From NCBI GenBank assembly GCA_000230935.2, contig AGIQ01000001.1:1550001-1614000 (forward strand): a stretch of 64,000 nucleotides of DNA. Direction: 5' to 3'. Position 1 is the first letter of the stretch. Each line of letters starts with the position of its first letter. Shown one piece after another: positions 37,585 to 46,917 of the stretch. Under the pieces are notes generated by a model that did no database searches, had not been told where the DNA came from, and saw only the letters and a program-made list of their open reading frames with translations. Made by a program: the position numbers and the translations under genes. This DNA comes from Mycolicibacterium rhodesiae JS60. GTDB lineage: Bacteria > Actinomycetota > Actinomycetes > Mycobacteriales > Mycobacteriaceae.

Positions 37585-38232
37585 TCAACGCTCGAGCTTG
37601 GCGACCTTCGTGACGACCATCTTGGCCTCGGATGTGCTCAGTCCCAGCGCGGCAAGGACGAGGCGAGCGAAGGCCCGTTCGGCATGATCGCCATGACGCC
37701 CGTCGAGAATCTCGCGGATCAGCGCGAAGGCGCCGCCGATCACCGTCGTCAGCAACACCTCGACGTCGGCGACATCGAAACGGCCGCTGGCGATCCCGCG
37801 CTCCACAGCCACCCGGGCATGGGGGTGTACGGCCGCGCCGAACAACGCCTCGGAATGGCCGATGTTGACGATCAGCCGCGCGAAATCCGGTTCGGTGTAG
37901 GCCAAGCGGATCACCCGCAGGTTGGCAAGGGCCACGACTTCGGCGGGGTCGGTCGTGTCGTCGACGTTGCTGATGGTCGCCGAGGCCAGATCGGAGAGGC
38001 TCTCGGTGATGACCGCTTCGAGAAACTCTTCCTTGGAGGGGAAGTAGTTGTAGAACGAACCCAATGCGATATCGGCCTGCTCGGTGATCTCCTGGATGCG
38101 AAGTCCGGGAACACCTTTCGCGGCGATCAGGGTCCGGCCGGCATCCAGCAGTTGCCGGCGGGTTCGTTCGCGCTGGCGTTCGGTCCGCGTCGCGGGCTTT
38201 TCGTGTGGCGGCACACGGTGATTCTTCAACAT
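37585..38232 (-). CDS. TetR-family transcriptional repressor
   Basis: A 215-residue regulator. The N-terminal helix-turn-helix has TRRQLLDAGRTLIAAKGVPG, then ITEQADIALGSFYNYFPSKEEF; the C-terminal helices form the ligand pocket. It is convergent with the membrane gene at 36711 and divergent from the CrtC-like gene at 38315. An operator lies over its own start codon and a second one before 36711, so it probably represses itself and both flanking units until a hydrophobic ligand binds. Confidence 0.92.
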   Translation of the reverse strand: MLKNHRVPPHEKPATRTERQRERTRRQLLDAGRTLIAAKGVPGLRIQEITEQADIALGSFYNYFPSKEEFLEAVITESLSDLASATISNVDDTTDPAEVVALANLRVIRLAYTEPDFARLIVNIGHSEALFGAAVHPHARVAVERGIASGRFDVADVEVLLTTVIGGAFALIREILDGRHGDHAERAFARLVLAALGLSTSEAKMVVTKVAKLER

Positions 38233-38247
38233 GAATCACTTTTCATA
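38230..38247. promoter_or_regulatory. TetR-type operator CATGAAT-N4-TTTCATA
   Basis: The same geometry as 36628-36645, with two end differences; both sites are followed by CTTGA. It covers the TetR start codon (38230-38232) and lies 68 bp before the divergent CrtC-like gene, suited to repress both. Confidence 0.7.
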
Positions 38248-38314
38248 CTTGATAGTCCGTTCATCGGGCGTTATGTTAGCGGTTGGGCAGGTTGACGATG
38301 AGAGATGGTGCGCA

Positions 38315-39370
38315 GTGAGTTCGCAGTTGGTTGTACATGCTCCAGACACCGATCTGCTGCTCCCGCTGCCCGGCCCCGACGAGAGCTGGGATCCGCATCT
38401 GATCCATACGCACTATTTCGGGTTCTCGGTGCCCGAGGCGGCGATCGGTGCGTTCATCTATATCCGTTATCAGCCGGCGTTCCCGCTGTCGCAGGGCGGC
38501 GTGTGCGTGTTCCAGGGCAACGACAACGTGGAACCGACCGACATCGCCTACCACGACTACGAGATGACCATGCCGTGGCCGACCGTGGAAGGAAACACGA
38601 TCACGACCGACAACGGTCTGTCGATCGAGTTCGTCGAGCCCGGCAGGACGGCCCGGCTGCGTTACCGTGCCGTCGACGACCGCATGTCGTTCGACCTCAT
38701 CGCCGAGGCGGTGACGCCCCTGCTGGCTCGCGGGCATGTCATGCCCGGCGAGGACGCGCATCATGACGTGGCCCGTCAGCCTGGCGGCAGCGAACAGTTC
38801 ATGCGCGTCACCGGCAGCCTGCAGTTGGACGGCACAGGCTACGACGTCGACTGCTTCGCTCCGCGGGACCGGTCCTGGCGCCAGATCCGGGTCGAGCGGC
38901 GCGGCGCGGTCCCGAGCCCGCCGGTCGGGTGGTCACCCATGTACTTCGGGCCCGACCTGGTCTTCAACCAGATCAGCTTCGAACCGCTGGACACCCATCC
39001 GCGCTGGGCGGGCCTGTATCAGGTGGGCGATCGCCCCTCGCACCACTTCGCCTGGGTGCAGCGTGGCGACGAAACCCGGGCCGTCACCGCCGTGCGTCGC
39101 GACGTGCTGGAGTATCACCCCACCATCCACCTGGCCACCCGCCAGGAGATCACCGCGCAAGACGATCACGGTGACACCTACCGCTTCCGCGGCGAAGCCA
39201 TTGCCTCGGCGGCACTTCCCGCCTGGCCCAACGTCTCGTTCCACGACAGCGTCTACCGCTGGGAGGACGACCACGGTCGGGTCACCCACGCCACCTACCA
39301 GGAGATCTGGTTCGACACCTACCAGCGCGCGATGCTGGAACATCGCCTGCTACCGACACCGACGGCGTGA
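38315..39370 (+). CDS. CrtC-like/DUF7064-type protein
   Basis: A 351-residue soluble, beta-rich protein. It has no signal peptide. The segment CFAPRDRSWRQIR corresponds to the G-x-R-D-H-S-W-G-x-R-D motif of carotenoid hydratase (CrtC)-like and DUF7064 proteins, and the C-terminus is a long beta-sheet with SVYRWEDDHGRVTHATYQE. A clearer relative is at 45812-46816. CrtC enzymes add water to terpene double bonds, but the catalytic match here is uncertain. It heads an operon with a kinase-fold gene, aveC and an FAD enzyme, spaced by 13, 7 and 20 bp. Confidence 0.6.
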   Translation: MSSQLVVHAPDTDLLLPLPGPDESWDPHLIHTHYFGFSVPEAAIGAFIYIRYQPAFPLSQGGVCVFQGNDNVEPTDIAYHDYEMTMPWPTVEGNTITTDNGLSIEFVEPGRTARLRYRAVDDRMSFDLIAEAVTPLLARGHVMPGEDAHHDVARQPGGSEQFMRVTGSLQLDGTGYDVDCFAPRDRSWRQIRVERRGAVPSPPVGWSPMYFGPDLVFNQISFEPLDTHPRWAGLYQVGDRPSHHFAWVQRGDETRAVTAVRRDVLEYHPTIHLATRQEITAQDDHGDTYRFRGEAIASAALPAWPNVSFHDSVYRWEDDHGRVTHATYQEIWFDTYQRAMLEHRLLPTPTA

Positions 39371-39383
39371 GAGGGACACCACG

Positions 39384-40493
39384 ATGGCGTTGAAGAACGA
39401 GATCGACACCGAAGAAGCCTCGCGGCGACTGGCGACCTGGATCGAATCGAAAATCGCTGGAGCCCAGCAGGTTCGAGTAACCGATCTGGACGTGCCGGCA
39501 TCGGCGGGCTTGTCCAACGAAACGGTGCTCTTCACCGCAACGTGGAGCCAGGACGGGCAGGAACACACCCGCGAGATGGTGGCCCGGGTGCAACCGTCCG
39601 GGCCGGGCGTGTTCGCCTCCTACGATCTGGGCAAGGAAGCCAGGGTCATCAGCGCGCTGGGCTCGGCGGGAGTGCCGGTGCCCGAGGTGTACTTCTTCGA
39701 GCAGGATCCCGCGGTATTCGGCTCGCCCTTCCTGGTGATGCGGCGAGTCGATGGCCGGGTGCCCTCCGACGATCCGCCGTTCACCGCAGGCGGTTGGGTC
39801 CTCGACCTGGCTCCCGAGCAGCGAACAACGATGTGGCACAACAGCTTGGCGGTGCTCGCGCAGATCCATGCCGCCGATTGGCAGGCACTCGGCCTGGACT
39901 TCCTGGACACCGACGCCAACGGCAGCGGAGTGCACGCGCAGATCGCCAACTGGCGCGAATCGTTCGCCTGGGGGGCCGAGGGCGAACCGAACCCCACCAT
40001 CGAGCGCGCGCTCGAGTGGCTCGTCGACAACGTACCCGCCACAGCGGCGCCGAAAGTACTGAACTGGGGTGACGCCCGCGTCGGCAACATCATCTTCGGC
40101 GACGACCTCTCCGCCGCTGCGGTTCTCGATTGGGAGATGGTGACCCTGGGTAGCCGGGAACTCGACCTCGGCTGGTGGCTGTTCCTGATGCGGCACCACA
40201 CCGAGGGAATCGGACTGCCACTGCCGGAGGGAATTCCGGACCGTGCGGCCACTCTCGAGTACTACACCTCGATCACCGGCCACGCTCCGGCCGATATCGA
40301 CTACTACGAGATCCTCGCCGCCACCAAGCTGTCCATCATCATGGTGCGCGCCGCACACATGATGATCGCGATGGGGCTGATGCCTCCGGATTCGCCGATG
40401 GCACTGAACAATCCGGCCAGCCAGCTGTTGGCCAAACTGCTTGGCCTCTCCGCTCCGACGGGTGAGACTGCCACGTTCATCGGCAACCGTTGA
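39384..40493 (+). CDS. APH-fold phosphotransferase (ACAD10/11-kinase-like)
   Basis: A 369-residue protein kinase-like fold. The catalytic loop is LNWGDARVGNIIF (Asp and Asn), the metal-binding DFG-equivalent is VLDWEMVTLG, and the N-terminal lobe has the VARVQPSG lysine-type strand replaced by arginine. This subgroup resembles the kinase domains of ACAD10/11, known to phosphorylate 4-hydroxyacyl-CoA, and many mycobacterial relatives of unknown substrate. Its position next to the CrtC-like and AveC genes suggests phosphorylation of a hydroxylated intermediate. A second pair of the same kind is at 44722-46816. Confidence 0.85.
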   Translation: MALKNEIDTEEASRRLATWIESKIAGAQQVRVTDLDVPASAGLSNETVLFTATWSQDGQEHTREMVARVQPSGPGVFASYDLGKEARVISALGSAGVPVPEVYFFEQDPAVFGSPFLVMRRVDGRVPSDDPPFTAGGWVLDLAPEQRTTMWHNSLAVLAQIHAADWQALGLDFLDTDANGSGVHAQIANWRESFAWGAEGEPNPTIERALEWLVDNVPATAAPKVLNWGDARVGNIIFGDDLSAAAVLDWEMVTLGSRELDLGWWLFLMRHHTEGIGLPLPEGIPDRAATLEYYTSITGHAPADIDYYEILAATKLSIIMVRAAHMMIAMGLMPPDSPMALNNPASQLLAKLLGLSAPTGETATFIGNR

Positions 40494-40500
40494 GCAGCCC

Positions 40501-41490
40501 GTGCTGACCGACAGTGCTCCCAGCCGAGCGGATTCAGACGCGACCGACGCCGAAGAGCGGCGCGGCGCAGTGTCGCTGTGGGCACTGCTGGGGGTGGGAT
40601 GGATCCTGTTCGTCGGGCAGGCGTGGACCCGATGGATCCTGTCCGACGCCCAATTCGGCGCGGCGCCCATCCACGGACCGGACACCTTCAACGGCAATGC
40701 GCTGCTGGTGCTGCGTGTCATCGAGGTCGTCAGCCTGCTGATCGCCGGCGCAACAATCTGGGTGTTCCTCGTCAAGCCGTTGGTCGCGCAGCGGCGGCTG
40801 ACGCTGGACGGGATGATCGTCATCGGTTCACTGCTGGCCTCGGGTATCGACCCGCTGATCAACTACTTTCACTACACGTTCGCGTGGAATGCCCACGCGC
40901 TCAACGCCGGATCGTGGCTCGCGTTCTTCCCGCTGCACCAGGGCCCGACGCGGTACGCCGAGGGGCTGGCCTGGTTCATCCCGCAGTATCTGTACCTGGG
41001 CATCGGCCTGGCCGCCATCGAGTGCCGCATCATCCTCGCGCTGCGGCGCCGCTACCCGGGCATCGCCAACATCCGGTCGTTCAGCATCGCGTTCGTGGCC
41101 ATCTTCGGTGTCGACATCCTCATCGAGCAGGTGTTCATCCGCACCCGGGTGTACGCGTTTCCGCGCACCTGGGAGGCATTCACCCTGTTCGCCGGCACAC
41201 CGTATCAATTCCCAATCTACGAAAGCGTCTTCGTGGCGATCTATGCCGCCGGGTTCACCTACCTGCGGATGTCAGCCCATGACAGTACCGACGGCACTCC
41301 GTTCCTGCATCGCGGAATCCAGCGCTGGCCCAGCCAGTTCCGCACGCCGGTGAAGCTGCTGGCCGTCATTGGGTTCTGCGCGGTCTGGGCCGCGCTGGCC
41401 TATTTCCTTCCCTGGAGCTGGATGTCGGTGAACCCGGACTCGATCATCACCCCGCCGTCCTACATGCTTCCCGGTCCCGCAACACCGTAA
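40501..41490 (+). CDS. AveC-like spirocyclase family membrane protein
   Basis: A 329-residue protein with about eight membrane helices. Typical marks are GSLLASGIDPLINYFHYTF in the middle and VDILIEQVFIRTRVYAF near the C-terminus. AveC of avermectin biosynthesis is the namesake; many mycobacteria encode such proteins with no known function. The GTG at 40501 is 7 bp after the kinase stop. The FAD enzyme gene follows after 20 bp, the same partnership seen at 51690-54061. Confidence 0.82.
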   Translation: MLTDSAPSRADSDATDAEERRGAVSLWALLGVGWILFVGQAWTRWILSDAQFGAAPIHGPDTFNGNALLVLRVIEVVSLLIAGATIWVFLVKPLVAQRRLTLDGMIVIGSLLASGIDPLINYFHYTFAWNAHALNAGSWLAFFPLHQGPTRYAEGLAWFIPQYLYLGIGLAAIECRIILALRRRYPGIANIRSFSIAFVAIFGVDILIEQVFIRTRVYAFPRTWEAFTLFAGTPYQFPIYESVFVAIYAAGFTYLRMSAHDSTDGTPFLHRGIQRWPSQFRTPVKLLAVIGFCAVWAALAYFLPWSWMSVNPDSIITPPSYMLPGPATP

Positions 41491-41510
41491 CTGTCGAGGA
41501 GACGCCACCC

Positions 41511-43109
41511 GTGTCAACCACATCTCTACCTGCCGAGGCCGACTACGTCATCATCGGGGCGGGGCACAACGGGCTGACGGCGGCCTGCTACCTGGCCCGC
41601 GCGGGCCACAGCGTCGCGGTCGTCGAAGCCTCACCGACGGTCGGCGGGATGACGTCGACGAATGCCACGCTGCCCAGCGCGCCCGGCCATTTCTTCAACG
41701 AAGGCGCCATCCAGCTCACCGGGATCTTCCGCCTGTCTGGAGTCGCCGAAGACCTCGAATTGCACAAGTACGGCCTGCGGGAGATCTCCGTCGACCCCGC
41801 CCACGTCCAATTGGCGCCGGACGGAAGCTCATTGGCGATCTGGAAGGATGCCAGCCGAACCGCCGATGAATTGCGGCGGTTCTCGCCAAAGGATGCCCGC
41901 GCCTGGTTGGATCTGGCCAATGCCTTGGATCCCGCTATGGATGTGGTGGTGGCCTATATGAAGTCGCACCCGCTGCGGCCCTGGAATGCCGAGATGGGCA
42001 AGGCTTTTGCGCGGGCGGCTCGCCACCCCAAGCGGTTGTGGTCGCTGCGGAACATGGCCACCGCATCGCACACCGAGTTTCTGGAAGAGACCTTCGAATC
42101 GGAATTGCCCAAGGGTGCGTTGGCCGCGATGGCCGCCTTCTCCCAGATGCGCCTGGACATGACGGCCTGGGCGATGATCTATCTCGGTGTCGTGCAGAAG
42201 GTCGCGAATGCGATGCCGGTCGGTGGCACCGGGGCGCTGCCCGCCGCGCTGCATCGTTGCCTGCTCGCCCTCGGTGGCACCGTGCACACCGACAGTCGGG
42301 TCCACGAATTCGTCATGGCCGGCGATCGGGTCATCGGTGTCGCGCTCGATACCGGACAGGTCGTCAAGGCGCGCACGGCTGTGATCAGCACCTGCAACCC
42401 GCTGATCACGCTCAATGAGCTGCTGCCCCAGGGTGTTTTGGACACCAAGCTCTCCGCGCGTGCCAAGGACATCCCGATCCGCAAGACGCACGCCACCTCG
42501 CTGAAGATCAACGTCGCCATCGACGGGGAGGTCTCGATGCGGCGCCACGAGAAGTGGCGGGGCAATGATCTCGACCTGCGCAAGTACCTGGTGGCGTGGC
42601 ACACCCTGGAGGAGCAGGACGCCGGGTGGAACTCGCTGGTTCGCGGCGAGTGGCCCGACCCGGTGCCGGTGAGTTGCGCGATCATTCCCTCGGCGGTCGA
42701 CCCCACCCAGGCGCCCCCCGGAAAGAGCAACCTGTGGCTGTGGTCAGGCGTGATCCCCGTGACGCCGCGCGAGCCGTGGGAGGATGTCCGCGACAAGATC
42801 GGCGACTCCGTGTTGCGCGACAGTGCGCTGTACTACGAGGGACTCGACAGCCTCGAGATCGACCGGGCGGTGTTGGGCGGCCCGGATATCGAGGAGCGCT
42901 TCAATGCGCCTGCCGGCAACGTCTACCACGTGGATCCGTTGATCACCCGGTTCGGACCGCTCAAGCCGGCCGCGGGCCTCGGCGCCTACCGAACCCCGGT
43001 GAAGGGGCTCTACCTGAGCGGGGCGGGCACTCATCCGGTCGGGGGCGTGTGCGCGTTGCCCGGAAAGTTGGCCGCGCAGACCGCCCTTCGCGATCACGCC
43101 AAGGGCTGA
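41511..43109 (+). CDS. FAD-dependent oxidoreductase (CrtI/phytoene-desaturase-like)
   Basis: A 532-residue flavoprotein. The dinucleotide-binding motif VIIGAGHNGLTAACYLARAG is followed by EASPTVGGMTS, and the C-terminal FAD motif is LYLSGAGTHPVGGVCALPGK, typical of the carotenoid-desaturase/all-trans-retinol-saturase group. It would desaturate, oxidise or isomerise a lipid or terpenoid. It is the last gene of the 38315-43109 operon. A second FAD enzyme pairs with the second aveC gene but belongs to a different branch (441 residues). Confidence 0.88.
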   Translation: MSTTSLPAEADYVIIGAGHNGLTAACYLARAGHSVAVVEASPTVGGMTSTNATLPSAPGHFFNEGAIQLTGIFRLSGVAEDLELHKYGLREISVDPAHVQLAPDGSSLAIWKDASRTADELRRFSPKDARAWLDLANALDPAMDVVVAYMKSHPLRPWNAEMGKAFARAARHPKRLWSLRNMATASHTEFLEETFESELPKGALAAMAAFSQMRLDMTAWAMIYLGVVQKVANAMPVGGTGALPAALHRCLLALGGTVHTDSRVHEFVMAGDRVIGVALDTGQVVKARTAVISTCNPLITLNELLPQGVLDTKLSARAKDIPIRKTHATSLKINVAIDGEVSMRRHEKWRGNDLDLRKYLVAWHTLEEQDAGWNSLVRGEWPDPVPVSCAIIPSAVDPTQAPPGKSNLWLWSGVIPVTPREPWEDVRDKIGDSVLRDSALYYEGLDSLEIDRAVLGGPDIEERFNAPAGNVYHVDPLITRFGPLKPAAGLGAYRTPVKGLYLSGAGTHPVGGVCALPGKLAAQTALRDHAKG

Positions 43110-43150
43110 CGGGCTCGGCCACCCGTCGCGGCAGCCATGACAGTGGCACC

Positions 43151-43900
43151 TCATTCTTCCGCATTCGCGCTTACTCCGCGTGTGTCGTGTCTGGACAGCA
43201 TGACCCAGGCCATCACGAGAATCCACGTGAAGAATGCGGCCGCCGGCAGCCACCAGCACACCAGACCGTTCCATGCCAGTGGACCGGTCTTGAAGAACAC
43301 GAGCAGCACGCCGGGCAGGTAGAGAATCGCGATCCAGATGTTGAAGTAGCCGACCCACCGCGGCCAGATCGGAGTGGATCGCTTGTCCTGCAGCACGGCA
43401 ACTGCAATGGCGACGCATTGCATGAAGGGTGGGCCGAAGAGTCCGACGAACGGGATCCACCCGATATCACTCAGCGCCAGTACGGTTTGCGGATCGCGAT
43501 CGGCACGAAAGTTGGTCGCCTGCAGGTTCATCAACGGGAAGATGAATACGCAGATCGACGCTGTGCCACCGGCCAGCTGGACGTAGGCCATTGGGGAGTA
43601 ATGCCCTTCGATCCGGCGCAGATATGACGACATCACTGCAACAAAGGGGAAGAACAACGTCGATGAGGCCATGGATATCATCAGCCCAAGTCGGATGCGG
43701 AACCGGTTCGACGCGAAGATGTCAGCCACCTGCTGAGCGGTAAAGCTCGGTGCTGGCGGTGGCACCATGCGCGCTACCGCCCAGAATCCGACGGCGAACA
43801 GCAGTGTGAACGCCGGACCCGACCATACGCACCACTTCGGTATTCGGGCACGCCGGGAGTGACTGACGGTGTCCACACTGTCGGGATCGGTATGCGTCAT
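43151..43900 (-). CDS. Multi-spanning membrane protein, family member 1
   Basis: A 249-residue protein with about six to seven membrane helices. It shares the family pattern of an N-terminal helix ending in VPPP (ARMVPPPAPS), then a helix-turn NRFRIRLGLMISM, a charged YLRRIEG turn, PRWVGYFN before a late helix, and FFKTGPLAWNG. The ATG at 43900 overlaps the previous gene's stop. The role is unknown; four such genes occur within 8 kb here, mostly next to AveC or kinase-fold genes. Confidence 0.72.
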   Translation of the reverse strand: MTHTDPDSVDTVSHSRRARIPKWCVWSGPAFTLLFAVGFWAVARMVPPPAPSFTAQQVADIFASNRFRIRLGLMISMASSTLFFPFVAVMSSYLRRIEGHYSPMAYVQLAGGTASICVFIFPLMNLQATNFRADRDPQTVLALSDIGWIPFVGLFGPPFMQCVAIAVAVLQDKRSTPIWPRWVGYFNIWIAILYLPGVLLVFFKTGPLAWNGLVCWWLPAAAFFTWILVMAWVMLSRHDTRGVSANAEE

Positions 43901-44643
43901 GAGACTTGCTGCGGACTGGGCACGGGAAGCGTTGTGTTGTCAGCGGTTTCGGACCCTTCCAGCAGCGCCTCTTGTCGAATGGCCTTCAGCGTCCAGAAGG
44001 ATGCCACGTTGTACCACAGCGCAAACAGGGTCAGCGGCAGATATAGCGCGAAAACCCCGTTCCACGCCAACGGGCCCGAGTAGAAGAACACAATCGCACT
44101 TGCGGGAAACATGCTGAACGCGAACCAGAGGCTCAGATACCCGACCCATCTCGGAATCACGACGGTGCGGTACATCAGCAGGCTGAGTCCGAACGCACCC
44201 GCCTGAATGAAGAAGAACGGCCAGCTCACGATCCACGAGATCCACGCGAAGTCGTTGAGCGCCATGGAGATTTCCCCACCATGAGCCGCCCGGTAGGCGA
44301 TCGTCAGCCAGAGAAACGGTGAAATCGCGAAGAACACCGCGCCAAGCCCCGCCGAGATGACCTGAATCACCGTGAGCGCGGGGAACCGCGCACGCTCAGT
44401 GCGGAGCATCTGTCCCGCGATGGCCACTCCCCAGGGGAGGTAGAGCACAGATGCGAAAGCGCAGATTGACATGCCGACCAAGATCCGCGCGTGCCGGCCG
44501 CGGAAGAACGCGGCCACGGCTTCGGGTCCCCAACTCGGTGATGGTGGTGGAATGAAGCCGGCAACGACGACGATTCCCAACAGGTACAGCACAAAGAACG
44601 CGTATCCGAACGCCAGTGATATCGATTGGTTCTTCGTTGACAT
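43897..44643 (-). CDS. Multi-spanning membrane protein, family member 2
   Basis: A 248-residue paralogue of the gene before: AGFIPPPSPSWGPEAVAAFF, ARILVGMSICAF, LRTERARFP, PRWVGYLSLW and FFYSGPLAWNG. It has about seven membrane helices and no catalytic motif I can recognise. It follows the kinase-fold gene at 44722 on the same strand (78 bp) and is coupled to member 1 by an ATGA overlap, so all four genes 46816-43151 may form one operon. Confidence 0.72.
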   Translation of the reverse strand: MSTKNQSISLAFGYAFFVLYLLGIVVVAGFIPPPSPSWGPEAVAAFFRGRHARILVGMSICAFASVLYLPWGVAIAGQMLRTERARFPALTVIQVISAGLGAVFFAISPFLWLTIAYRAAHGGEISMALNDFAWISWIVSWPFFFIQAGAFGLSLLMYRTVVIPRWVGYLSLWFAFSMFPASAIVFFYSGPLAWNGVFALYLPLTLFALWYNVASFWTLKAIRQEALLEGSETADNTTLPVPSPQQVS

Positions 44644-44721
44644 GCCGCAACTCCTCGGAACTGGTTGAACCCGTGAATGTCTGCTATCGAATTCGGGGAA
44701 TCCCTATACAACGGGCACGGA

Positions 44722-45786
44722 TCAGGCGAGCCCGGCGGCGGAAGCCGCGTCAAGGTCGACGGCCATGTCTGCGTATCGCCGGATTTGGTCGATGATCACC
44801 AGGTCGCCCCGTTCGGTGGACTCGACTTGGCTCGCCATTCCGACGAAAAGAAACACCCCGTACAGCGCCCCTTCGCGATAAGACTGCCAGCACGCGTCGA
44901 AGTCAAACGCCTCCACGCCCGCCGCGACGAGCCGCTCGTGGTATTCCCGGATCAGGTCCGCTTCGATAACGCGTCGTTCCTCGGTCGGAACCGACGAACC
45001 GAGGAAGTACGCCGGGTCGAGGCCGGGCGGCCCAAGTCGTATCGTCTGGAAGTCGATGACCGTGACCGGTGACGCACTGGGCGTGGTCCCGAACATGATG
45101 TTGTCGCTGCGGAAATCGCCGTGCTGTACGACCGTCGGCGGTGTCCAACTGCGAACCCATTCGCCAGCCCTGGGTAGCACGCGCTGGAACAGCTCGACGT
45201 GGGCCGAGTCCAATCCGTGCCCAAATCGCTCGATGAACGGGTCCAGCCCCAACGGGAGAGCGTCGAAGACGCCGAGGGTGCGTCGGGGATCGGCGAGCCA
45301 GTCCAACGCGGCGGTCGCCGGCGAGTTCCACAATGGTGCCTGGAATGCGACGAGCTCGGCGAGAACCGCCGAGCACTCGTCGGCCGAGCATCGGGTGAGT
45401 ACATCACCGGGGCGCGATCCGCAGAGATCCTCGAGCACGAGTGTGAATGCGCCGGTTGAACTTTCGAGCTCAGCTAGGTAACACCGGGGGATACTCATGT
45501 TCGTCAACAGGGGTGCAACGTCACGGTAGAAGCGGACCTCGAGTTCGTACATGCCCATGGCGAGTGCGAGGCCCAAGCTGCCCTCATCGTCGGTCGGATA
45601 TTTGACGACGACGGACGCGGGGCCGACCTCGCCGTCCTCGTAGCCGAGAGTCGCTCGCGTCGTTCGGGCCATCAGCCCGCCGCTGACCGGCTCGAGATCG
45701 ACGTGGTTCACTCTGGCTCTGAGGACCTGGCTGAGCCACTGGGTTGTCAGCCCTTCGGCGGAGGTGACGATCTGGCGTGTTAGCAC
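44722..45786 (-). CDS. APH-fold phosphotransferase
   Basis: A 354-residue kinase-like protein with the classic catalytic loop VVQHGDFRSDNIMF and the DFG-equivalent VIDFQTIRLGPPGLDPA; an N-lobe lysine lies in SVVVKYP. It is closer to the typical small-molecule kinase form than the protein at 39384. The GTG at 45786 follows AGAAGGAAA, and the CrtC-like gene ends 25 bp upstream. Substrates of this group are unknown except for the 4-hydroxyacyl-CoA kinases. Confidence 0.85.
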   Translation of the reverse strand: MLTRQIVTSAEGLTTQWLSQVLRARVNHVDLEPVSGGLMARTTRATLGYEDGEVGPASVVVKYPTDDEGSLGLALAMGMYELEVRFYRDVAPLLTNMSIPRCYLAELESSTGAFTLVLEDLCGSRPGDVLTRCSADECSAVLAELVAFQAPLWNSPATAALDWLADPRRTLGVFDALPLGLDPFIERFGHGLDSAHVELFQRVLPRAGEWVRSWTPPTVVQHGDFRSDNIMFGTTPSASPVTVIDFQTIRLGPPGLDPAYFLGSSVPTEERRVIEADLIREYHERLVAAGVEAFDFDACWQSYREGALYGVFLFVGMASQVESTERGDLVIIDQIRRYADMAVDLDAASAAGLA

Positions 45787-45811
45787 GGCACTTTCCTTCT
45801 GTAGTTCTGGC

Positions 45812-46816
45812 TCAACAGGTTTCGATGTCGACGGTGCGTTCGGTGAGGCCATAGCCGATCTCGCCGTCCCAGGTGAAGCGGCTGAAAGCGTCGATGTAGT
45901 GGTGGTTGACGGCTGGGGCGGCGTGGGTGCCGAGCACCAGCTCGGCGGAGCCTGCACACGCCGCGCGAAGCGGTCGTAACACCTCGACCGAGATTTCCGC
46001 CTCACTATCGAGCCCATCTCGCAGGGCGAACCGAAACGCCGAGCTGGTGTCCTCGAGCGTGGTCGCTTGCGGCAGGGCATCGGCTTGGAGATGGCGCACC
46101 GACGCGCTGTCCGTGATCGTCGCTACGGAGAACGGCGGTCGCGGCGGGCGCCCGGTTACCAGAACTGCCATGACGGCCCGACCACTCGCAGGGAACTGCG
46201 CGTGAAGCCAAGTCGTCGTGCCGATCTCGTGATAGTCCCTCGGTCCCCACGAGTGGTCCCGGAGACCCGTGCCCTCGATCTCGAACCGCTCGTCGCCGAT
46301 TTCGAGCCAGCCTTCAAGCATGCCGTGCTGCTCGTAGTGGCCGTGACCCCATGCCTGATCCAGATGCTCGGTGCCGAAGTCGAATGGTGGGCTCATAGCG
46401 GTATAGGACAGCTCCCAGCGCATCGGTGTGTGTAAGCCGTCGGTGACCGGCCCTGCGCGATAGGTGTCGCCGTCCATCAGGCGCCCCGCACCGACGAACC
46501 GCTTCGTCCACCGCTCGTACGGCACTTCGCATGCCATCCGTACGGCCGCAACCCCAAGGCCGCCGCTGTCGCATGGACCGAACGACTTCGCCGTCACGAA
46601 CCGATCGCCGGGGAGTGCGATGTTGACGACCTCGTCCCAGACTTCGAAAGGTGAAATGCGGCGAGCGAGATGGACGTAGATGCCGACCCCGTTTTCGGGT
46701 GACCACACGTAGGAGAGGTAGTTCTCAGACCAGGTCGGCGGGCTGTCCGGTTCGCCGGGGTGGGGGAGTTCATCATCGGCGGTGAGCCACGCCGGCCGTC
46801 CGTCGGATGCGGTCAC
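45812..46816 (-). CDS. CrtC-like/DUF7064-type protein
   Basis: A 334-residue beta-rich protein with the family hallmark GTGLRDHSWGPRDYHE (about residues 185-200) and a C-terminal FTWDGEIGYGLTERTV. The two-lobed, lipocalin-like architecture fits carotenoid 1,2-hydratase relatives. I choose the GTG at 46816, whose bases overlap the stop of a 19-codon leader frame that has a strong ribosome site; a GTG at 46855 is an alternative. It is divergent from two TetR genes and followed by the kinase gene. Confidence 0.72.
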   Translation of the reverse strand: MTASDGRPAWLTADDELPHPGEPDSPPTWSENYLSYVWSPENGVGIYVHLARRISPFEVWDEVVNIALPGDRFVTAKSFGPCDSGGLGVAAVRMACEVPYERWTKRFVGAGRLMDGDTYRAGPVTDGLHTPMRWELSYTAMSPPFDFGTEHLDQAWGHGHYEQHGMLEGWLEIGDERFEIEGTGLRDHSWGPRDYHEIGTTTWLHAQFPASGRAVMAVLVTGRPPRPPFSVATITDSASVRHLQADALPQATTLEDTSSAFRFALRDGLDSEAEISVEVLRPLRAACAGSAELVLGTHAAPAVNHHYIDAFSRFTWDGEIGYGLTERTVDIETC

Positions 46817-46872
46817 CGACGTGCCCCGAAACACGAGGCAAGCGGTGGCCCGCACCGCCTGCGACCGGTCAT
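46813..46872 (-). CDS. Candidate leader peptide (19 aa) before the CrtC-like gene
   Basis: ATG 46872 has GAGGAGG at good spacing; the frame ends with TGA overlapping the GTG start of the next gene (GTGA). The peptide MTGRRRCGPPLASCFGARR carries two cysteines. It may couple or regulate translation of the downstream gene, or mark a true start in another frame if a base is missing. Confidence 0.4.
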   Translation of the reverse strand: MTGRRRCGPPLASCFGARR

Positions 46873-46917
46873 GGCCGTCCTCCTCGATGGCTGATCCCTA
46901 CCGCTTTCGACGGTATA

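Noticed and set aside
45787..46080. N-terminal extension of the second kinase frame
   Set aside because: The extra residues are low-complexity shadows of the CrtC-like gene, and a good ribosome site precedes the GTG at 45786.
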